In this document: positions 1-7,696 of the stretch, one piece after another
Layout: the number at the start of each line of letters is the position of its first letter
How positions within the stretch are numbered: the first letter of the stretch is position 1
Assembly: GCF_001426545.1 (NCBI RefSeq)
Contig: NZ_LMEZ01000009.1
Coordinates: 62,001 to 126,000, forward strand
Length of the DNA stretch: 64,000 bases
Source of the DNA: Mycobacterium sp. Root135
GTDB lineage: Bacteria > Actinomycetota > Actinomycetes > Mycobacteriales > Mycobacteriaceae
Direction of reading: 5' to 3'
Translations under genes and position numbers: made by a program
Notes under the pieces: model-generated
Databases searched by the model: none
What the model was told of the DNA's origin: nothing
The model's input: only the letters and a program-made list of their open reading frames with translations

Positions 1-299
1 TCGTCACCGACGGCGAGCCGACGGCACACCTCGAGGACTACGGCGACGGTGACGGCACGCAGGTCTACTTTGATTACCCGCCGCACCCGCGCACCATCGC
101 CCACACCGTCAAGGGCTTCGACGAAATCTCGCGACTTGGCGCGCAGGTGACGATCTTCCGGCTGGGCAGCGACCCGGGGCTGGCACGATTCATCGACCAG
201 GTGGCCCGCCGGGTGGAGGGGCGCGTCGTGGAGCCCGATCTCGACGGGCTGGGTGCCGCCGTCGTCGGCGACTACCTACGCTCCCGCCGGAGGCGCTGA
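1..299 (+). CDS. VWA-domain protein, C-terminal fragment (Rv0959-like)
   Basis: The window opens inside this gene; only about 98 C-terminal residues are present, ending at TGA 297-299. The fragment starts VTDGEPTAHLED, which resembles the second half of a von Willebrand A domain (the TDGxPT strand that completes a MIDAS site), and then runs to a basic end, DYLRSRRRR. In M. tuberculosis a VWA protein (Rv0959) lies beside an AAA/Mg-chelatase-like ATPase and a few genes before a DUF1707 gene and the echA7 operon, which fits the order here. Such VWA proteins usually act as partners of MoxR-type ATPases. The catalytic DxSxS motif would be upstream of the window, so the assignment rests on the C-terminus and synteny. 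Confidence 0.7.
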   Translation, partial: VTDGEPTAHLEDYGDGDGTQVYFDYPPHPRTIAHTVKGFDEISRLGAQVTIFRLGSDPGLARFIDQVARRVEGRVVEPDLDGLGAAVVGDYLRSRRRR

Positions 300-301
300 C
301 G

Positions 302-883
302 CTACTGCTGGGCCTTGCGCTTCTTGCGCTTGATCCCGACGCTTCCCCACAGCGAGAACCCGCGAATCGTGACGTGGGGGGCGCCGGGGGAGCCCTCGTC
401 GGCGAGGTGGTCGAAGGCGCCCATCACGCCGACACCGCGCACGACGACGTTCACTTCCGGCGGCAGCAGAATGGTCTGGCCGCCGAAGATCGAGTACGAG
501 TGGATTTCCACGTCGGCGGCGGTGAAGTCGGCGTAGCGAAGGTCGATGACGCCGCCGCCGAACACGGTCACCGACGTCAGGCGCTTGGGGACGTTCCACC
601 GACCGCGCCGCTCGAAACCGCTCATGATCGCCAGGAGCAGCGTCGACGGGGCGGGTTGGCCAGGTCCGATCGCGGGCGCCGTGGTGGCGATGCCCGGCAG
701 ATCGGAGCTGAGGCGGTCGAGCTCGTCGAACGTCTGGGCCGCGTAGGCCTTCTTCAGCCGGTCCTCGTACTCGCTCATTTCGAGGCGGCCCTGTGCGACG
801 GCATCGGTGAGCAACTGTGCCACCTGAATGCGATCGGTGTCGGCAGCACGCATCGACCCGTATCGCGACGCTCCATTGCTCAT
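302..883 (-). CDS. DUF1707 / LiaF-like C-terminal domain protein (Rv0966c-like)
   Basis: This is a 193-residue protein without a signal peptide. Residues 15-65 (RAADTDRIQVAQLLTDAV and the following EMSEYEDRL) are the typical DUF1707 helical domain, a SHOCT-like segment of actinobacterial membrane-associated or regulatory proteins. The C-terminal half is a beta-rich domain (VTVFGGGVIDLRYADF, HSYSIFGGQTILLPP) like the cell-wall-active antibiotic response domain of LiaF and VraT. It ends in a basic KRKKRK tail. The gene faces the VWA gene tail-to-tail with a 2-nt gap. An envelope-stress role is inferred from the LiaF-like domain only; no enzymatic motif is visible. Confidence 0.75.
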   Translation of the reverse strand: MSNGASRYGSMRAADTDRIQVAQLLTDAVAQGRLEMSEYEDRLKKAYAAQTFDELDRLSSDLPGIATTAPAIGPGQPAPSTLLLAIMSGFERRGRWNVPKRLTSVTVFGGGVIDLRYADFTAADVEIHSYSIFGGQTILLPPEVNVVVRGVGVMGAFDHLADEGSPGAPHVTIRGFSLWGSVGIKRKKRKAQQ

Positions 884-945
884 CGACGTCGAGCCTACGA
901 CGATCGGTCAGACATGCAAGGTGCCGTGCAAGGAAGTCAGCTAAA

Positions 946-1731
946 TCATGGCGCCGTCGGCGCACCGACCCACCTCGGTGGGCGCTTCTCGAAGAAGGCC
1001 GTCATGCCTTCACGGGCCTCCTCGGAGACGAACAACGTTGCCGACTGCGTGGTCAGCGCCTCGGCGTTGGCGTCGAAGCTGGCGAGGATCGACGCCGTCG
1101 TCAACGCCTTCGACGCTGCCAAGCCCTGCGGTGACCCCTTCGTGACGTCGGCCACCAGTTGGTCGACGGCGGCGGCGACGGCCTCGGCAGAGTCGGTAGC
1201 GACGGAGACCAAACCGATGTCCCGCGCCTCCGCCGGGCCGAACTTCTCTCCCGTGAGGAAGTAGCGCCCCGCGGCCCTGGCGGACATCTTCGGCAGCAAC
1301 GTCAACGAGATGATCGACGGGGCGACGCCGATGCGCGCCTCGGTCAGCGCGAAGGTGCTCGACGGTCCGGCGACGACGACGTCGCACGCGCCGATCAGAC
1401 CGAGGCCACCCGCCCGCACGTGGCCGTCCACCGCGCCGATGACCGGCATCGGCGAGGCGACCAACGCGCGCAGTAGCTCGGCCATCTCGCGGGCCCGGTC
1501 GGTGGCCAGGTCGCCGGGATCGCGGCCGGCGGCCTCACTGAGATCGGCGCCTGCGCAGAACGTGCCGCCGGTGTGGCCGAGCACCACGCAGCGGACGTCC
1601 GGGTCCGCCGCCGCCGCCGATAGGCCGTCGTGGAGCTGCTGAACCAGGGCCGTCGACAGGGCGTTGCGGTTGTGCGGCGAGTCCAACGTCAGGCGCGCGA
1701 CTGCGCCCCGAACCTCGTAGGCGACCAGCAT
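946..1731 (-). CDS. echA7: Enoyl-CoA hydratase/isomerase (EchA7-like)
   Basis: This 261-residue crotonase-fold protein is the last gene of the reverse-strand acyl-CoA operon. It carries the oxyanion-hole segment GGTFCAGADLSEA near residue 55 and the second crotonase motif HVRAGGLGLIGACD. It would hydrate a 2-enoyl-CoA or act on a related intermediate made by the acyl-CoA dehydrogenase encoded directly upstream. The start codon overlaps the stop of the upstream gene (TGATG), so translation is probably coupled. Length and order match M. tuberculosis Rv0971c. The substrate cannot be read from the sequence; the carboxylase neighbours suggest a branched-chain or isoprenoid acyl-CoA. Confidence 0.88.
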   Translation of the reverse strand: MLVAYEVRGAVARLTLDSPHNRNALSTALVQQLHDGLSAAAADPDVRCVVLGHTGGTFCAGADLSEAAGRDPGDLATDRAREMAELLRALVASPMPVIGAVDGHVRAGGLGLIGACDVVVAGPSSTFALTEARIGVAPSIISLTLLPKMSARAAGRYFLTGEKFGPAEARDIGLVSVATDSAEAVAAAVDQLVADVTKGSPQGLAASKALTTASILASFDANAEALTTQSATLFVSEEAREGMTAFFEKRPPRWVGAPTAP

Positions 1732-2888
1732 CAGTAGGACCGGGGGAGGCCGAGCGACGTCTGGGCGACGAAGTTCAGGATCATCTCCCGGCTCACCGGT
1801 GCGATGCGGGCCAGGCGGGACGCGGTCAGCACCGAAGCGATGCCGTACTCCTTGGTCAACCCGTTGCCGCCGAGGGATTGCACGGCCTGGTCGACGGCGC
1901 GCACCGACGCCTCACCGGCGGCGTACTTGGCCATGTTCGCCGCTTCGGCGGCCCCGCCGTCGTCACCGAGGTCGTAGAGCGTGGCGGCCTTCTGCATCAT
2001 CAACTTGGCCAGCTCGATCTCGATGTGGTTCTGCGCCAAGGGGTGTGAGATGCCCTGGTGCGCGCCGATCGGCGTCTTCCACACCTGCCGGGTCTTCACG
2101 TAGTCGGTGGCCTTGTTGATCGCGAAGCGTCCCATGCCGACCGCGCTGGCCGCGCCCATGATGCGCTCGGGATTCAGGCCTGCGAACAGCTGCGCGATCG
2201 CGGCGTCCTCCGAACCGACCAGGGCGTCGGCGGGCAGCCGCACGTCGTCGAGGAACAACTGGAACTGGTTCTCCGGGCTGACGATCTCCATGTCGATCTT
2301 GGTCCACGACATACCGGGGGTGTCGGTGGGCACGACGAACAGCGCCGGCTTGAGGTTGCCCGTCTTCGCCTCGGCCGTGCGACTCACCACGAGCACCGCC
2401 TGCGCCTGGTCGACGCCGGAGATGTAGACCTTCTGGCCGGACAGGATCCAGTCGTCGCCGTCGCGGCGGGCCGTCGTGGTGATCCTGTGCGAGTTGGATC
2501 CGGCGTCCGGCTCGGTGATGGCGAACGCCATGGTGATCGAACCGTCGGCGATCCCGGGCAGCCAGCGCTGCTTCTGCTCTTCGGTGCCGTACTTGGCGAT
2601 GATCGTGCCGTTGATGGCAGGGGAGACGACCATCATCAGCAGCGCGCAGCCGCCTGCGGACATCTCCTCCATGACGAGCGACAGCTCGTACATCCCAGCG
2701 CCGCCGCCGCCGTACTCCTCGGGCAGGTTCACCCCGATGAACCCCAGTTTGCCTGCCTCGCTCCACATTTCGGTGGTGTGCTCACCGGCGCGAGCCTTCT
2801 CCAGGTAGTACTCCGACCCGTAGCTCGCGGACATGGCCGCAACGGCCTTGCGCAGCTGCTGCTGTTCGTCGGTTTCGATGAAACTCAT
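1731..2888 (-). CDS. fadE12: Acyl-CoA dehydrogenase (FadE12-like)
   Basis: This 385-residue flavoprotein has standard acyl-CoA dehydrogenase length and domain order: helical N-terminus, beta middle domain with the FAD/substrate signature AITEPDAGSNSHRITT, and a C-terminal helical bundle with QSLGGNGLTKEYGIA. It would oxidise an acyl-CoA to the 2-enoyl-CoA, passing electrons to ETF. The start ATG overlaps the stop of accA2 (ATGA) and the stop overlaps the start of echA7, so the gene is embedded in a translationally coupled operon. It corresponds in order to Rv0972c. Chain-length specificity is unknown. Confidence 0.9.
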   Translation of the reverse strand: MSFIETDEQQQLRKAVAAMSASYGSEYYLEKARAGEHTTEMWSEAGKLGFIGVNLPEEYGGGGAGMYELSLVMEEMSAGGCALLMMVVSPAINGTIIAKYGTEEQKQRWLPGIADGSITMAFAITEPDAGSNSHRITTTARRDGDDWILSGQKVYISGVDQAQAVLVVSRTAEAKTGNLKPALFVVPTDTPGMSWTKIDMEIVSPENQFQLFLDDVRLPADALVGSEDAAIAQLFAGLNPERIMGAASAVGMGRFAINKATDYVKTRQVWKTPIGAHQGISHPLAQNHIEIELAKLMMQKAATLYDLGDDGGAAEAANMAKYAAGEASVRAVDQAVQSLGGNGLTKEYGIASVLTASRLARIAPVSREMILNFVAQTSLGLPRSY

Positions 2889-4867
2889 GCGGGATCTCCT
2901 TGGGGATTGTCGATGCGAGCGAGCACGGCGCCGACGTCGACTTGTTGACCGGCCGTCACGTTCAGTTCGGCGAGCACGCCGTCGCCGGGCGCGGCGATGG
3001 TGTGCTCCATCTTCATGGCCTCCAGCCAGATCAGCGGCTGGCCGGTGGTGACAGCGTCGCCGACGGCCGCGGCGATCCTGGTCACCGAACCCGGCATCGG
3101 CGCCAAGAGCGAGCCCTTGGCGACGGCCAAGTCGGGGTCGGGGAAGCGAGGGAGCGCCACCAGGTGGACGGGCCCGAGCGGACCGTCGACGAAGACGTGC
3201 TCACCGTAGCGCGCCACGTCGAACGGTCGCTCGACACCGTTGGCGCCCAGCACGATCCGGCCCGGCGCCGCCGACACCAGGGTCACGGCGTCTGCGCCGT
3301 CGAGCTCCAGCCCGGCGCGGCCGAACCGGTAGCGCACCTCGTGCTCGTCGCCGACGTCGTCGAGATAGCGCTTGGTCTGGAAGCCGGACGCGAGGTTGCG
3401 CCAGCCGCTCGGTAGCTGACCCATCACGGTTGCGGCCCTTCGGTTGTCGTGAGCGTCGGCGAGGGCGGCCGCCAGCGCCGACAGTGCGGTCGTCGACGGG
3501 TCGGCCAAGGGTGCAGCCAGCGCGGCCAGCCCGTGGGTCTCGAAGAACGCGGTGTCGGTCGCCCCGTCGAGGAACGCAGGATGCCGCAGCACGTTGACCA
3601 GCAGATCGCGGTTGGTGCGGATGCCGTGCAGGTGGGTGCGGGCCAGCGCGTCGGCCAGGATGGCCACGGCTTGCCTCCGGCTGGGGGCGAAGGAGATGAC
3701 CTTGGCCAGCATGGGGTCGTAGAACACCGACACCGCGGACCCGTCGACCACGCCGGAGTCGACGCGGACGCCAGCACGGCCCAGCACCGAGAACTCGGTC
3801 GCCGTCGATGGCACCTCGAACCGGTGGACGGGGCCGGCCTGTGGTTGCCAGTCCTTCGCGGGGTCCTCGGCGTAGAGCCGAGCCTCGATCGAATGACCAA
3901 GCGAAGCAGGTGGTTCCGCGTCGAGCCGGCCGCCGTCGGCGACCAGCAGTTGCAGCTCGACGAGGTCGAGCCCGGTGGTCTCCTCGGTGACGGGGTGCTC
4001 GACCTGCAGGCGGGTGTTCATCTCCAGGAAGTAAAAGGACCCGGAGTCTGGACCATCCGAGGACGCCATGAACTCGACGGTCCCCGCGCCGGTGTAGCCA
4101 ATGGCCTCGGCCGCCAGGCGCGCCGCGGTGAACAGCTTGGCGCGCATGCCCGGGGTGCGCTCGACGAGCGGCGACGGGGCCTCCTCGACGATCTTCTGGT
4201 GGCGGCGCTGGATCGAGCACTCCCGCTCGCCGACCGACCACACGGTGCCGTGCGCGTCGGCCATGATCTGCACCTCGACGTGGTGACCGGCGGCAAGGTA
4301 GCGCTCGCAGAACACTTCTCCGTCGCCGAACGCGGACTCGGCCTCCCGGCGGGCGGCCTCGGCCTGCGAGGCCAACTCCGCGAGCTCGCGGACCACCCGC
4401 ATGCCGCGGCCGCCGCCGCCTGCGGACGCCTTGATCAGCACCGGCAGTTGGTCGGCGGTCACGGCGTCTGGATCCAGTTCGTCGAGCACCGGAACGCCCG
4501 CGGCGGCCATCATCTTCTTGGCCTCGATCTTGCTGCCCATCGCCCGTACCGCGGCAACCGGCGGCCCGATCCACGTGAACCCGGCGTCCTGCACGGCGGC
4601 GGCGAATTCGGCGTTCTCGGAAAGGAATCCGTAGCCGGGATGGACGGCGTCCGCGTCGGCGGCCCGAGCCGCCGCGATCAGCTGGTCGGCGTCGAGGTAG
4701 CCGTTGCGGCCGTCCAGGCGCACCCGGACGTCGGCCTCAGTGACGTGCGGCGAGTCGGCGTCGGGGTCGGTGTAGACCGCGACGGTGCCGATGCCCAGCC
4801 TGCGGCAGGTGGTGAAGACGCGGCGGGCGATCTCGCCGCGGTTGGCGACCAATACGCGCTGAATCAC
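2885..4867 (-). CDS. accA2: Biotin-dependent acyl-CoA carboxylase alpha chain (AccA2-like)
   Basis: The start is placed at GTG 4867 because the protein then begins IQRVLVANRGEIARRV, the usual biotin-carboxylase N-terminus, behind a strong GGAGGAG ribosome site. The open frame extends further upstream but without family similarity. The 660-residue product has the biotin carboxylase/ATP-grasp region (GGGGRGMRVV, the FCERYL strand, and EMNTRLQVEHPVTEE near residue 280) and a C-terminal biotinyl domain with LEAMKMEH, in which Lys619 is the predicted biotinylated residue. It carboxylates biotin with ATP and bicarbonate; the partner is the AccD2 beta chain upstream. Its stop overlaps the fadE12 start. 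Orthologous order: Rv0973c. Confidence 0.92.
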   Translation of the reverse strand: MIQRVLVANRGEIARRVFTTCRRLGIGTVAVYTDPDADSPHVTEADVRVRLDGRNGYLDADQLIAAARAADADAVHPGYGFLSENAEFAAAVQDAGFTWIGPPVAAVRAMGSKIEAKKMMAAAGVPVLDELDPDAVTADQLPVLIKASAGGGGRGMRVVRELAELASQAEAARREAESAFGDGEVFCERYLAAGHHVEVQIMADAHGTVWSVGERECSIQRRHQKIVEEAPSPLVERTPGMRAKLFTAARLAAEAIGYTGAGTVEFMASSDGPDSGSFYFLEMNTRLQVEHPVTEETTGLDLVELQLLVADGGRLDAEPPASLGHSIEARLYAEDPAKDWQPQAGPVHRFEVPSTATEFSVLGRAGVRVDSGVVDGSAVSVFYDPMLAKVISFAPSRRQAVAILADALARTHLHGIRTNRDLLVNVLRHPAFLDGATDTAFFETHGLAALAAPLADPSTTALSALAAALADAHDNRRAATVMGQLPSGWRNLASGFQTKRYLDDVGDEHEVRYRFGRAGLELDGADAVTLVSAAPGRIVLGANGVERPFDVARYGEHVFVDGPLGPVHLVALPRFPDPDLAVAKGSLLAPMPGSVTRIAAAVGDAVTTGQPLIWLEAMKMEHTIAAPGDGVLAELNVTAGQQVDVGAVLARIDNPQGDPA

Positions 4868-4878
4868 TTCTCTCCTCC

Positions 4879-4933
4879 CGCGATTTGTGGAGCCTGAGCG
4901 GCGCTCACCGCCGGTAGCACTCCACAAATCGCG
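4879..4933 (-). repeat. Intra-operon hairpin between accD2 and accA2
   Basis: Two perfect 14-bp inverted arms (4879-4892, CGCGATTTGTGGAG, and 4920-4933) enclose a 27-nt loop with an inner 5-bp stem. In the mRNA the hairpin lies immediately before the GGAGGAG ribosome site of accA2 and is the only sizeable gap (88 nt) in an otherwise overlapping operon. It may set carboxylase subunit ratio, protect a processed end, or be a dispersed palindromic repeat. Part of one arm and loop resembles sequence near 9495. Confidence 0.7.
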
Positions 4934-4955
4934 TGGGTGGGGGACATTCGGGCGC

Positions 4956-6551
4956 TCACATCCGGAAGACGCCGAAGTTCGACGTCCCCTCGATCGGTCC
5001 GGTCGCGATGGCGGACAGACACATTCCCAACACCGTGCGGGTGTCCCTGGGGTCGATGACACCGTCGTCGAACATGCGGCCGGACAGGAACATCGGCAGG
5101 GACTCGGCTTCGATCTGCGACTCGATTGCGGCGCGAAGGGCGGCGTCGGCGTCCTCGTCGACCTGCTGGCCGCGAGCCTCGGCGGCCGCGCGGCTGACGA
5201 TCGAGATGACACCCGCGAGCTGAGCGCCGCCCATGACGGCCGACTTGGCACTGGGCCAGGCGAACAGGAAGCGTGGATCGTAGGCCCGCCCGCACATGCC
5301 GTAATGGCCTGCGCCGTAGGACGCGCCGAGCAGCAGCGAGATGTGCGGCACCGTCGAGTTGGAGACCGCGTTGATCATCATCGAGCCGTGCTTGATCATG
5401 CCGCCTTCCTCGTACGCCTTGCCGACCATGTACCCGGTGGTGTTGTGCAGGAACAACAGTGGTGTGTCGGAGCGGTTGGCCAGTTGGATGAACTGCGTCG
5501 CCTTCTGTGACTCCTCGCTGAACAACACCCCTCGGGCGTTGGCCAGGATGCCGATCGGATAGCCGTGCAGTGTCGCCCAGCCCGTCACCAGCGACCCGCC
5601 GTAGAGCGGCTTGAACTCGTCGAACTCGGAGGCGTCGACGATCCGGGCGATCACGTCGCGGGGGTCGAACGGAACGCGGAGGTCGGCGGGGACGATGCCG
5701 ATCAGTTCGTCGGCGTCGAACAGCGGCTCGGTCACCGGGCCGGGTCGCGGGCCAGCCTTGTGCCAGTTGAGCCTGGCCACGATGCGGCGTCCGATGCGGA
5801 TGGCGTCGAGTTCGTCGTTGGCCAGGTAGTCGGCCAAACCCGAGGTGCGGGCGTGCATCTCGGCCCCGCCGAGGGACTCGTCGTCGGACTCCTCGCCAGT
5901 GGCCATCTTCACCAGCGGTGGCCCGGCGAGGAACACCTTCGACCGTTCCTTGATCATCACCACGTGGTCGGACATGCCGGGCACGTACGCGCCGCCTGCG
6001 GTCGAGTTGCCGAACACCAGCGCGATGGTGGGGATGCCCGCGGCCGACAACCGGGTCAGGTCGCGGAACATCTGGCCGCCGGGGATGAACACTTCCTTTT
6101 GCGTCGGCAGGTCCGCGCCGCCGGATTCCACCAGCGAGATCACGGGAAGCCGGTTCTCGCGGGCGATCTGGTTGGCGCGCAGAATCTTTCGCAGCGTCCA
6201 AGGATTGCTGGTGCCGCCCTTCACGGTGGGGTCGTTGGCGACCACCAGGCATTCGACGCCCTCGACCACGCCGATGCCCGTGACCACGCTGGCCCCCACG
6301 TGGAAGTCGCTGCCCCACGCGGCCAGCGGGCTGAGCTCGAGGAAGGGGGAGTCGGCGTCGACGAGCAGTTCGACGCGCTCGCGCGGGGTCAGCTTGCCGC
6401 GGGCGTGGTGGCGCTCGACGGACTTCGCGCTGCCGCCTGCCAGCGCCTTGGCGTGCTCGGTGTCGAGTTCGGCCAACTTGGCGGTCATGGCGGTGGCCGC
6501 GTCGGCGAACGCAGCGCCCGTCACGTCGACCAGTGACTTGAGTGGGCTCAC
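4956..6551 (-). CDS. accD2: Acyl-CoA carboxylase beta chain, carboxyltransferase (AccD2-like)
   Basis: The start is taken as GTG 6551 (MSPLKSLVDVTGAAF), which overlaps the fadE13 stop (GTGA) and gives 531 residues, close to the 529 of M. tuberculosis AccD2. The two crotonase-like carboxyltransferase halves are clear: an N-domain with AKSVERHHARGKLTPRERVE and VANDPTVKGGTSNP, and a C-domain with FLHNTTGYMVGKAYE and LLLGASYGAGHYGMCGRA. It transfers carboxyl from biotin on AccA2 to an acyl-CoA. The sequence is of the methylcrotonyl/geranyl-CoA carboxylase beta type rather than AccD5-like propionyl-CoA carboxylase; that is judged by eye. The substrate is inferred, not shown. Confidence 0.9.
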   Translation of the reverse strand: MSPLKSLVDVTGAAFADAATAMTAKLAELDTEHAKALAGGSAKSVERHHARGKLTPRERVELLVDADSPFLELSPLAAWGSDFHVGASVVTGIGVVEGVECLVVANDPTVKGGTSNPWTLRKILRANQIARENRLPVISLVESGGADLPTQKEVFIPGGQMFRDLTRLSAAGIPTIALVFGNSTAGGAYVPGMSDHVVMIKERSKVFLAGPPLVKMATGEESDDESLGGAEMHARTSGLADYLANDELDAIRIGRRIVARLNWHKAGPRPGPVTEPLFDADELIGIVPADLRVPFDPRDVIARIVDASEFDEFKPLYGGSLVTGWATLHGYPIGILANARGVLFSEESQKATQFIQLANRSDTPLLFLHNTTGYMVGKAYEEGGMIKHGSMMINAVSNSTVPHISLLLGASYGAGHYGMCGRAYDPRFLFAWPSAKSAVMGGAQLAGVISIVSRAAAEARGQQVDEDADAALRAAIESQIEAESLPMFLSGRMFDDGVIDPRDTRTVLGMCLSAIATGPIEGTSNFGVFRM

Positions 6552-7696
6552 GCCTGATATCCAAGCGTCTTGGCCGCCAAGCCGGTGAGGATTTCGGTGG
6601 TCCCACCGCCAATGCCCAGGATGCGCATGTCGCGGTACTGCCGTTCGACCTCGGACTCGGCCATGTAGCCCATGCCGCCGAACAGTTGGACGGCCGCGTT
6701 GGCGACCCACTCACCCGACTCGACGGCGGTGTTCTTGGCGTGGCACACCTCGGTGATCAGGTTGGTCTCGCCCTCGAGTTGCCGCTCCACCAGGTACCGG
6801 GTGTACACCCGCGCCACGTCGACCCGCCGCGCCATCTCGGCGAGCGTGTTCTGCACCGACTGGCGCGAAATCAGCGGTCGTCCAAAGGTTTCCCGGTTGC
6901 GGCACCACTCGACGGTCAGGTCGAGGCAGCGCTGGGCGCTGGAGTACGCCTGCGCGGCCAGCCCGACCCGCTCCGAGACGAATGCACCCGCGATCTGCAG
7001 AAAGCCGGTGTTCTCGACACCGATCAGGTTGGCAACGGGCACCCGGACGTCGGTGTAGGACAGCTCGGCGGTGTCCGAGGAGCGCCACCCCATCTTCTCC
7101 AGCTTGCGGCTGACCTCGAAACCGGGAGTGCCCTTGTCGACGACGATGAGCGACACCCCGCCCGCGCCGGGGCCACCGGTGCGCGCGGCGGTCACGACGT
7201 AGTCCGCCCGGACACCGGAGGTGATGTAGGTCTTGGCGCCGTTGACGACGTAGTCATCGCCGTCGCGGACGGCCTTCGTCGTCAGGTGGCCGACGTCCGA
7301 TCCGCCGCCCGGCTCGGTGATCGCCAGCGCGCCGATCTTGTCCCCGCGCAGCGTGGGCCGCACGTAGGTGTCGATCAGACGCTGGTCACCAGAGGCGACC
7401 ATGTGCGGCACGGCGATCCCACAGGTGAACAGCGACGCGAACACGCCGCCGGGCACGCCAGCCTGGTGAAGTTCCTCGCAGATGACGACCGCGTCGGCAC
7501 CGTCGCCGCCCTCGCCGCCGACCGACTCCGGCAGGCTGGCGCCGAGCAACCCGGCGTCACCCGCCTTGCGGTGCAGTTCACGCGGGATGTCGCCGGTGCG
7601 CTCCCACTCGGCGGCGTAGGGGAGGATGTCGCGTTCGGCGAAGGCGCGCACCGTCTTTCGGAGCTGCTCGCGTTCTGGGGTGGTCCACACGCTCAT
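6548..7696 (-). CDS. fadE13: Acyl-CoA dehydrogenase (FadE13-like)
   Basis: The start is chosen at ATG 7696 (MSVWTTPEREQLRKTV), which overlaps the AtuA-like stop; upstream codons in this frame give an arginine-rich non-homologous extension. The 382-residue product has the FAD-binding AITEPGGGSDVGHLTT and the C-terminal AVQLFGGMGYMAESEVER with the typical YRDMRILGIGGGTTEI end. It is the second dehydrogenase of the operon, next to the carboxyltransferase. In methylcrotonyl/geranyl-CoA pathways a dehydrogenase acts directly before the carboxylase, which would suit this gene. Orthologous order: Rv0975c. Confidence 0.9.
   Translation of the reverse strand: MSVWTTPEREQLRKTVRAFAERDILPYAAEWERTGDIPRELHRKAGDAGLLGASLPESVGGEGGDGADAVVICEELHQAGVPGGVFASLFTCGIAVPHMVASGDQRLIDTYVRPTLRGDKIGALAITEPGGGSDVGHLTTKAVRDGDDYVVNGAKTYITSGVRADYVVTAARTGGPGAGGVSLIVVDKGTPGFEVSRKLEKMGWRSSDTAELSYTDVRVPVANLIGVENTGFLQIAGAFVSERVGLAAQAYSSAQRCLDLTVEWCRNRETFGRPLISRQSVQNTLAEMARRVDVARVYTRYLVERQLEGETNLITEVCHAKNTAVESGEWVANAAVQLFGGMGYMAESEVERQYRDMRILGIGGGTTEILTGLAAKTLGYQA

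Noticed and set aside
276-1264. Long Arg-rich frames opposite or across real genes in the 0.3-1.3 kb region and throughout the window
   Set aside because: They have no domain similarity, overlap conserved genes in other frames, and reflect the scarcity of stop codons in GC-rich DNA.
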